A DNA stretch of 19,998 nt, from the NCBI GenBank assembly GCA_937896115.1, contig CALBLB010000036.1, positions 1-19,998 of the forward strand. Reading direction: 5' to 3'. A program made the translations under genes and the position numbers. This document shows, piece after piece, positions 15,076-19,998 of this stretch (its first letter is position 1; every line of letters begins with the position of its first letter). The DNA comes from an uncultured Succinatimonas sp. (GTDB lineage Bacteria; Pseudomonadota; Gammaproteobacteria; Enterobacterales; Succinivibrionaceae). The notes under the pieces were generated by a model, which did not search any database, was not told the origin of the DNA, and saw nothing but the letters and a program-made list of their open reading frames with translations.

Positions 15076-15113
15076 GGCGGAGGAAGTCTTTAAAAAAGTA
15101 CTTTTGCCGTCTG

Positions 15114-16025
15114 TCAGTTTTTACGTAAATATTCTTCACTTTCCTTAAGATAGCGTTCGTTCTCATGTCTTAGATCGCATCCTGCGGCGACATAGCGAAC
15201 TATTTTTTTTACCAAGGTTTCAAGCTCTGATCCTTCTTTGTAGTCAGCAGGTGCAAAATATCCTATGCGATGATCGCGCATAAGGCGGTAAACCTGACTT
15301 TTGTCCTGTTTTATCGGATCGAACACGCCTATTGAATGTCCGCCGAAGGAGTTGACCAGTTTCATGCAGGGTATGTCCGTGGCTGAGTCGCCGATATAGA
15401 TCATGTTGGAAAAGGGCACCCGCATTTCACTTGGTTTGTAATAAGTGTTTACATCGTCGTCATTAACGTCGATGGCTCCTTTTTCAATGCGGAAGAGGAA
15501 TTGGGTTTTGTTGGTGAAATTGATGATCTGTGCAGGCCATACGGCGCTGCCGCCTTCATTGTAAAGAAAGGTGTTTGCATAGATCATTTTGAATTTTTTG
15601 CCTATTTTGGTGCCTTCTATCATGTCCTTGATCCCCGAGGAAATGATGTAATGCTCGATTGAAAGCTGATATTTTTCACCAAGTTTTTCCATGCGGTCAA
15701 ACCACGTATCGACACCGTCATAGAGTTTGACCTTGGATCCGAAACGTTTCAGAGTTTCCTTTTTGACATAGAAATTGTTTTCGGCACCTTTTAACATCAG
15801 GTACATATAGGCAAGATTGGGATCCATCCCGTGACCGTGTGCCAGATCGTTACAGCGTTTCCAAAATTCCTGAACGTTTTCCTGCAGTTTCTGAATATAA
15901 CCTTGTGCCTGCATGTCCTCAGGGGACAGGGTTTTGTCAAAGTCATAGCAAAAAGCAAGAATGTCCGGTTTTTTATCGTTACGGGGGTGCTTTAAGATGT
16001 TTTGGGCAGAATCGTTGGCTGTCAT
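15114..16025 (-). CDS. HAD-superfamily phosphatase-like protein, substrate unknown
   Basis: With the chosen ATG the protein has 303 residues. Haloacid-dehalogenase motifs are clear. Motif I is CYDFDKTLSP, with the nucleophile and acid Asp28 and Asp30. Motif II is the serine in YIISSG. Motif IV is MIYIGDSATDIPCMKLV. The region between motifs I and II is a helical cap (about 38-115). I can suggest a phosphomonoesterase of the phosphoserine-phosphatase-like type, but the substrate is unknown. The frame extends to a TTG at 16118, but an extended -10 promoter at 16053-16061 lies inside that extension, so the ATG at 16025 is preferred. The protein has no export signal and is probably cytoplasmic. 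It stands where E. coli has ubiF beside miaB and the tRNA genes. Confidence 0.85.
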   Translation of the reverse strand: MTANDSAQNILKHPRNDKKPDILAFCYDFDKTLSPEDMQAQGYIQKLQENVQEFWKRCNDLAHGHGMDPNLAYMYLMLKGAENNFYVKKETLKRFGSKVKLYDGVDTWFDRMEKLGEKYQLSIEHYIISSGIKDMIEGTKIGKKFKMIYANTFLYNEGGSAVWPAQIINFTNKTQFLFRIEKGAIDVNDDDVNTYYKPSEMRVPFSNMIYIGDSATDIPCMKLVNSFGGHSIGVFDPIKQDKSQVYRLMRDHRIGYFAPADYKEGSELETLVKKIVRYVAAGCDLRHENERYLKESEEYLRKN

Positions 16026-16052
16026 TGAAATTTGCTCTTTAGTAGTAAAGAA

Positions 16053-16061
16053 AATATAGCA
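16053..16061 (-). promoter_or_regulatory. extended -10 promoter for the HAD gene
   Basis: The minus strand reads TGCTATATT, an extended -10 (TGn plus TATATT, 5 of 6 to TATAAT), predicting transcription from about 16046. That leaves a leader of about 20 bases before the ATG at 16025. No good -35 is visible, as is common with extended -10 elements. Confidence 0.45.
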
Positions 16062-16270
16062 GGAAAATCCGTTGAAGATCACTAAAACAAGCTTTTTTCT
16101 ATATGAAGACTGTGGCAAAGTTGAATTCTTTCTCTATAAGACTCTATAAGAGACGTTGAAATTTTTTAAAGTTGAAAACGTATACTAAAAATAAATTAAT
16201 AAAAAGTATACTTATCAATAAGTTAATCTGAATAAGGACAAAAAAACCGCTTTAATCAGTTTAAAAGTAT

Positions 16271-16298
16271 TTGACAAGTTAAAAAACGTCGTTATAAT
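16271..16298 (+). promoter_or_regulatory. perfect-consensus sigma70 promoter of the tRNA operon
   Basis: TTGACA (16271-16276) and TATAAT (16293-16298) both match the consensus exactly, with a 16-base spacer. The bases after the -10 are CGGCTCCG, a GC-rich discriminator typical of stable-RNA promoters under ppGpp control. The sequence upstream is strongly AT-rich. Transcription should start near 16305, about 35 bases before the first tRNA. Confidence 0.9.
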
Positions 16299-16339
16299 CG
16301 GCTCCGTTGTTCAGTAGCCCTGCGGCGAAAAACCGTGAT

Positions 16340-16414
16340 AGGGGTATAGCCAAGTGGTAAGGCAGCGGGTTTTGATCCCGCCATTCCCTGGTTCGAACCC
16401 GGGTACCCCTGCCA
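16340..16414 (+). tRNA. tRNA-Gln (anticodon UUG)
   Basis: 75 bases with CCA encoded. The acceptor AGGGGTA pairs with TACCCCT, and G73 precedes CCA. The D arm is GCC/GGC, the anticodon stem GCGGG/CCCGC with loop TTTTGAT (anticodon TTG at 16372-16374), and the T arm CCTGG/CCGGG with loop TTCGAAC. The sequence closely resembles E. coli glutamine tRNAs and keeps the discriminator G73. The first pair is A1-U72, where E. coli has U1-A72. It is the first gene of a three-tRNA operon. Confidence 0.97.
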
Positions 16415-16444
16415 TAAGATGGATACGGAACGACGCAACAGAGT

Positions 16445-16520
16445 TGGGGCATAGCCAAGTGGTAAGGCAGCGGATTCTGATTCCGCCATTACCTAGGTTC
16501 GATCCCTAGTGCCCCAGCCA
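16445..16520 (+). tRNA. tRNA-Gln (anticodon CUG)
   Basis: 76 bases with CCA encoded. The acceptor TGGGGCA pairs with TGCCCCA, followed by G73. The anticodon stem is GCGGA/TCCGC with loop TTCTGAT (anticodon CTG), and the T arm is CTAGG/CCTAG with loop TTCGATC. The variable loop, CATTAC, is six bases, one longer than in the neighbouring Gln tRNA. The first 28 bases after position 7 are nearly identical to the upstream tRNA-Gln, which suggests an ancestral duplication. Confidence 0.97.
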
Positions 16521-16533
16521 ACTCTTTACAAGT

Positions 16534-16610
16534 GGCTAAGTAGCTCAGTCGGTTAGAGCGCGGCACTCATAATGCTGAGGTCACTGGTTCGATTCCAGTC
16601 TTAGCTACCA
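16534..16610 (+). tRNA. elongator tRNA-Met (anticodon CAU)
   Basis: 77 bases with CCA encoded. The D region is GCTCAGTCGGTTAGAGC, the anticodon stem CGGCA/TGCTG with loop CTCATAA, and the T arm ACTGG/CCAGT. It closely resembles E. coli metT. It is an elongator, not an initiator (no C1 x A72 mismatch and no GGG/CCC anticodon stem). It is not a lysidine-type Ile tRNA, because the acceptor has T4-A69 and A5-T68 where tRNA-Ile2 has C-G pairs. The terminal acceptor pair is a G1-U72 wobble. Confidence 0.95.
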
Positions 16611-16722
16611 TTTCTTTCCCTTTAGCATTCCCAGCAATTTCAGCTTTATCTTTATGCTGATCATGCAGATCCGGTAAGCGCAATTTATCAGTTCCTCCCT
16701 TATTTTGTGCAAAGATGTTTTT

Positions 16723-16751
16723 TTTGACTAATGTATGCAGATACAGTCAAA
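16723..16751. promoter_or_regulatory. inverted repeat upstream of the YdiJ-type dehydrogenase gene
   Basis: TTTGACT (16723-16729) pairs with AGTCAAA (16745-16751). Inside, GTAT (16733-16736) pairs with ATAC (16741-16744) around GCAG, leaving an AAT bulge on the left arm. It lies 46 bases before the ATG. It could be an operator or a leader hairpin. The T-run is upstream of the stem, so it is not a plus-strand terminator. Confidence 0.35.
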
Positions 16752-16797
16752 CTAAAAGGATCAGTAAGCTTTTTTTTAAACGTGATGAGGACTCAAC

Positions 16798-19700
16798 ATG
16801 ATCCCGCGCATCGACAACCTGCCTGAAGTTTCGACTCTTTATCGTGAGTATCTTACAGAACTTAAAAACTTGGGATTTTCAGGTGATATCGAAGAGGAGC
16901 ATTCCTCACGTCTTTTGTGTGCCACCGACAATTCCGTCTATCAGTGTATGCCTCAGGCGGTGATCTTTCCGCGCTCCTGCAAAGATATCGCCTTGGCAAT
17001 GAAGTTGCGCGGACACAGTGACTATAAAAGAGTGATCTTTACCCCGCGCGGCGGCGGTACCGGAACTAACGGACAATCTTTAAATCGCGGCATAACTCTG
17101 GATTGTTCCCGCTACTTGAAAGAAGTTAGAAATTTTAACGTGCAAAAACAGGAGATCACGGTTCAATCGGGCGTGATCAAAGATGAGCTTAACGAGCTTA
17201 TAAAAAAAGAAGGCTTGTTTTTCTCTCCTGAGCTTTCTACGTCAAGCCGTGCCACCATAGGCGGAATGATAAGTAATGATGCTGCAGGACAGGGATCTTT
17301 AAAATACGGCCGTACTTCAAGCCATATTAAGGCGGTTACCGTGGTGTTGACCGACGGCTCCGTAGCTACGTTCGGGCCTGTAAGCGGAAGCGAACTTGAT
17401 AAAAAAATGAATTTACCCGGGCTTGAGGGGGATCTTTACCGTAAGCTGGTACCGCTTTTAAAAGACAACAGGGCCAAAATTTGCGAAATTTTTCCCAAAT
17501 TAAATCGCTTTATGACCGGTTATGATCTTTTCCATGCCTATGATGCCGATACCGGTACCGTCAATCTAAGCCGTCTTATCTGCGGTGCCGAAGGTACTTT
17601 GGGCATATTGTACGAAGCGGTGCTCGATCTTACGCCTTTGCCAAAATACCGGGGATTGCTGGTTGTCAAATACGACAATTTCTTCTCCGCATTAAAAAAT
17701 GCCATTCCGCTTATAGAGGCCGGAGCACTTTCCGTAGAAACCGTCGACTCCAAAGTATTGAAACTTGCCATGCAGGACAATATTTGGCTTTCGGTGCAGG
17801 AATATATACGGGAAGTTCCGGGAAAGGAAATAGCCGGACTCAATATAGTTGAGTTTGCAGGCAAAGATGCCTTACAAGAGCAGGAAAAGCTTGATACTCT
17901 TTATAAAGAATTGCTCTCTTGTACAAAGCTTGGCAACGCCGGGATCTTGGGAGTACAAAAAGTTCTGAACAGTCAGGGTATTGCTGCTGTTTACGGGATG
18001 AGAAAAAAGGCCGTGGGGCTTCTTGGAAATGCCGCAGGACGCCGCAAGTTGGTGGCTTTTACCGAAGATACCGTGGTTCCTCCCAAGGATCTTGCCGATT
18101 ACATACGGGAGTTTCGTGCACTTTTGGACGCCAAAGGCGTACCTTACGGTATGTTCGGACACGTGGATACCGGACTTATGCATGTACGTCCGGCGCTTGA
18201 TCTTACTACCGATGAGGACAGGCACAAGCTTATAGAGATCTCGGAGGGGGTGGTTAAGCTTGTTGAAAAATACCAAGGACAGATGTGGGGAGAGCACGGC
18301 AGAGGCTATCGCAGCGTGTTTGGTGAGGTTTTTTTCAAGGAATTGTACCCCGTAGCCCGTAAAGTAAAGGAGTTGTTTGATCCTGAAAATATTTTAAACC
18401 CCGGCAAGATCTGCGTACCCTTTTCAAACGATAGGGATCAATTGGTTGCCATAGACGGTCCCATGCGCGGAGATCTTGATCGCACCATTCCTTTTAACGT
18501 CAGGGAAAGTTTTAAAGGGGCGGTAAGTTGTAACGGCAACGGTCAGTGTTTCAGCTATTCAAAGTCCGCATTGATGTGTCCTAGTTATCGTTATACCAAG
18601 GATCATGTCAGAAGTCCCAAAGGCTATGCAGAACTTATGCGTGAATGGTTAAGACTCATGAACGACAAGGGATTCAGCCCCTTTGCCGAGGAAGCGTCGG
18701 CTTTGACTTCAATTCCTAACCCTCTGCATTTTCTTTTAAGAGCGTATAACACCTTTTGCGACAAAAAAGGGGATTACAACACCGAGATCCTGGAAAAAAT
18801 CAAAACTTGTCTGGCTTGCAAATCCTGTAAAGGGGTATGCCCGGCACATGTAAACGCAGCCGATCTCAATTCGCGTTTTATCTCCATGTATTACGATCGT
18901 TATTTAAGACCGTCCATGGATCTGCTGACGCTTAACGCCGAATGGCTGATCCCTTTGTCGGCAAAATGGCCCAAATTATCCAATGTCGTGTTCAAAAACA
19001 CCTTATTTAAACAAGTTTGTGCCAAAATATTCGGACTTGCCGATCTGCCGCCTTTTTCTGAAAAAACCCTGAAAGATCAGTGCACACAATACGGATTTAA
19101 GTTGCTTTCTGCAAAACAGGCAGAGGTAGAGTTACCGGAGATTTTGATCGTAACCGATCCTTTCACCGCAGCTTATGAAACCGACGGACTCATAAGCTTT
19201 GCCAAACTGATTGCCAATTTGGGGTATAAGGTGCATTTTCTGCGTCCTTATATCAACGGCAAACTGATGGTGATACGCGGTGCCCGTAAGAAATTCATTC
19301 ATTTTGCGTCAAAGCAGGCAGCTCGTCTTGCAGCTCTTTCTCAAAAGGGCATAACTTTGGTGGGGTATGATCCTGCGCTTACCATTTGTTACCGCGATGA
19401 GTATCCGGCTATTTTAGGGAAGGTGCGCGGTGAGTTTGAAGTTTTGCTTCCTGAAGAATGGTTGTCACAGGTTGTAAGCGATCCTAAAATCAATAAGCGC
19501 TTACAGGATCTGAGGAAAAAATGCCATTCATCAGGTGATCTTAGCGATCCTTATTATTTATTTGCCCATTGTACCGAGCAGGCTTTGTTGCCCAAATCAG
19601 TAAGACAGTGGCAGGAGATCATGCACGCCTTCGGACTTGAGCTTTTGCCCGTACCGGTAGCTTGTTGCGGAATGGCAGGCTTGCACGGTCATATGGTCGG

Positions 19701-19872
19701 AAATCTTGAGGAAAGTTATGCCGTTTATAAGCGTAACTGGCATGATGAGATCTCTTCAAGACCTTTTGAACGTTGTCTGGTAACCGGTTATTCATGCCGA
19801 TCCCAGGTAGAGCGCATGGAAGGAAAGAAAGCACTGCACCCTGTGGAGATCCTGGAAAAACTTTTTGAATGA
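16798..19872 (+). CDS. ydiJ: YdiJ-type FAD/Fe-S dehydrogenase (probable D-2-hydroxyacid / D-2-hydroxyglutarate dehydrogenase)
   Basis: Large flavoprotein that oxidises a D-2-hydroxyacid and passes electrons through Fe-S clusters. E. coli YdiJ has been associated with D-2-hydroxyglutarate. The 1024 residues match YdiJ (1018) along the whole length. The FAD-binding type 4 domain (about 45-275) carries TPRGGGTGTNGQ (82-93) and ELSTSSRATIGGMISNDAAGQ. The FAD-oxidase C-terminal domain runs to about 545 (YGMFGHVDTGLMHVRP, WGEHGRGYR, NPGKIC). The Fe-S part has cysteines at 578, 584 and 594, and CLACKSCKGVCP with cysteines at 671, 674, 677 and 681. A heterodisulfide-reductase-like CCG motif is at 956-958. 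The start is supported by GAGG seven bases before the ATG. It stands alone behind the tRNA operon. Other D-2-hydroxyacid substrates, such as D-lactate, are possible. Confidence 0.93.
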   Translation: MIPRIDNLPEVSTLYREYLTELKNLGFSGDIEEEHSSRLLCATDNSVYQCMPQAVIFPRSCKDIALAMKLRGHSDYKRVIFTPRGGGTGTNGQSLNRGITLDCSRYLKEVRNFNVQKQEITVQSGVIKDELNELIKKEGLFFSPELSTSSRATIGGMISNDAAGQGSLKYGRTSSHIKAVTVVLTDGSVATFGPVSGSELDKKMNLPGLEGDLYRKLVPLLKDNRAKICEIFPKLNRFMTGYDLFHAYDADTGTVNLSRLICGAEGTLGILYEAVLDLTPLPKYRGLLVVKYDNFFSALKNAIPLIEAGALSVETVDSKVLKLAMQDNIWLSVQEYIREVPGKEIAGLNIVEFAGKDALQEQEKLDTLYKELLSCTKLGNAGILGVQKVLNSQGIAAVYGMRKKAVGLLGNAAGRRKLVAFTEDTVVPPKDLADYIREFRALLDAKGVPYGMFGHVDTGLMHVRPALDLTTDEDRHKLIEISEGVVKLVEKYQGQMWGEHGRGYRSVFGEVFFKELYPVARKVKELFDPENILNPGKICVPFSNDRDQLVAIDGPMRGDLDRTIPFNVRESFKGAVSCNGNGQCFSYSKSALMCPSYRYTKDHVRSPKGYAELMREWLRLMNDKGFSPFAEEASALTSIPNPLHFLLRAYNTFCDKKGDYNTEILEKIKTCLACKSCKGVCPAHVNAADLNSRFISMYYDRYLRPSMDLLTLNAEWLIPLSAKWPKLSNVVFKNTLFKQVCAKIFGLADLPPFSEKTLKDQCTQYGFKLLSAKQAEVELPEILIVTDPFTAAYETDGLISFAKLIANLGYKVHFLRPYINGKLMVIRGARKKFIHFASKQAARLAALSQKGITLVGYDPALTICYRDEYPAILGKVRGEFEVLLPEEWLSQVVSDPKINKRLQDLRKKCHSSGDLSDPYYLFAHCTEQALLPKSVRQWQEIMHAFGLELLPVPVACCGMAGLHGHMVGNLEESYAVYKRNWHDEISSRPFERCLVTGYSCRSQVERMEGKKALHPVEILEKLFE

Positions 19873-19881
19873 TCCAAGTAT

Positions 19882-19913
19882 AATACCGGAGCATATTAAG
19901 CGGCTCCGGTATT
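19882..19913. terminator. terminator-like hairpin after the YdiJ-type gene
   Basis: AATACCGGAGC (19882-19892) is perfectly complementary to GCTCCGGTATT (19903-19913) around a 10-base loop, starting 9 bases after the stop codon. The U-tract is short on both strands (TATT, or TATTATACTT on the minus strand). It probably serves as a bidirectional terminator between convergent genes. Confidence 0.6.
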
Positions 19914-19945
19914 CAATGATCACAAAGGTTCAGTTTGGAATTTTT

Positions 19946-19998
19946 TCAGACTGTACCTACCGAAGTGTCGTGCTCCTTAAGTTTCTGTTTAAACTCGT
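19946..19998 (-). CDS. possible 3' end of an unidentified minus-strand gene (partial)
   Basis: One minus-strand frame is open from the window edge to TGA at 19946-19948, encoding 16 residues ending EHDTSVGTV. The other two minus frames stop within 14 codons. Its position, running towards the hairpin at 19882-19913, fits a gene convergent with the dehydrogenase. Too little is visible to name it or to exclude chance. Confidence 0.3.
   Translation of the reverse strand, partial: EFKQKLKEHDTSVGTV

Larger units (their letters stand above)
16026..16339. other. AT-rich divergent spacer between the HAD gene and the tRNA operon
   Basis: No gene is visible. The left part carries the HAD promoter. A 10-bp unit, CTCTATAAGA, is repeated exactly in tandem at 16132-16151. 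GTTGAAA occurs twice, at 16155-16161 and 16171-16177. GTATACT occurs at 16180-16186 and 16206-16212, the second inside the palindrome AAGTATACTT (16204-16213). The very AT-rich stretch at 16160-16270 directly upstream of the tRNA promoter may act as an UP element or bind FIS or H-NS. The tRNA leader occupies roughly 16305-16339. Confidence 0.55.

Noticed and set aside
16026..16118. N-terminal extension of the HAD protein to a TTG at 16118
   Set aside because: An extended -10 promoter lies inside it, and the extension has a hydrophobic sequence unlike the family. The ATG at 16025 fits better.
16292..16489. Minus-strand frame of 65 codons across the tRNA genes
   Set aside because: It is the reverse complement of two tRNA-Gln genes, and its repeated LPLGY phrases come from the duplicated tRNA sequence.
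16611..16797. An intrinsic terminator for the tRNA operon
   Set aside because: Only a 4-bp stem (CAGC/GCTG) and scattered T-runs are visible, with no convincing hairpin followed by a U-tract.
1..19998. CRISPR arrays, insertion sequences, prophage or toxin-antitoxin genes
   Set aside because: I found no spaced repeats, transposase or integrase motifs, or small toxin-like gene pairs.

Overview
The window looks like core chromosome from a gammaproteobacterium of moderate G+C. The LeuS, ValS, YbeZ, MiaB, ErfK-type L,D-transpeptidase and YdiJ-type proteins all read as close relatives of the E. coli proteins. The gene order HAD-miaB-ybeZ-ybeY-corC-lnt next to a Gln/Gln/Met tRNA cluster matches the E. 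coli miaB-lnt/glnX-metT neighbourhood. The passenger-like exoprotein, which resembles proteins I associate with gut anaerobes, and the absence of ubiF beside miaB suggest Succinivibrionaceae (Aeromonadales). That assignment is inference, not proof.

Layout, left to right. At 1-107 there may be the tail of a plus-strand gene, facing valS across a bidirectional terminator. valS (189-3053) and leuS (3132-5729) lie head to tail on the minus strand. A 276-bp divergent spacer separates leuS from an ErfK/YbiS-type L,D-transpeptidase (6006-6926, plus). Next on the plus strand is an unfamiliar 792-residue exported protein (7042-9420). It looks like an autotransporter passenger domain but ends in a single membrane helix and short tail instead of a beta-barrel. 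Between it and lnt is a 210-bp stretch with a promoter-like element, three predicted hairpins and a terminator, which reads as a free-standing small RNA gene (about 9473-9628). The minus strand then carries the run HAD phosphatase > miaB > ybeZ > ybeY > corC > lnt (9633-16025). Its inner genes abut or overlap, so they are probably co-transcribed. Divergent from it is a tRNA operon (Gln-UUG, Gln-CUG, Met-CAU) behind a perfect -35/-10 promoter. The last gene is a long FAD/Fe-S dehydrogenase of the YdiJ type (16798-19872), followed by a hairpin and possibly the tail of a convergent gene.

Functionally most of the window serves translation: two aminoacyl-tRNA synthetases, three tRNAs, a tRNA methylthiotransferase, and the YbeY/YbeZ pair linked to rRNA and ribosome quality. 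A second theme is the envelope: lipoprotein acylation (Lnt), CorC, an L,D-transpeptidase and the anchored exoprotein. The parts least explained by known biology are the anchored passenger-like protein, its unusual translation start (a Shine-Dalgarno sequence separated from the ATG by a hairpin), and the candidate small RNA after it. I see no CRISPR array, insertion sequence, prophage or plasmid gene.
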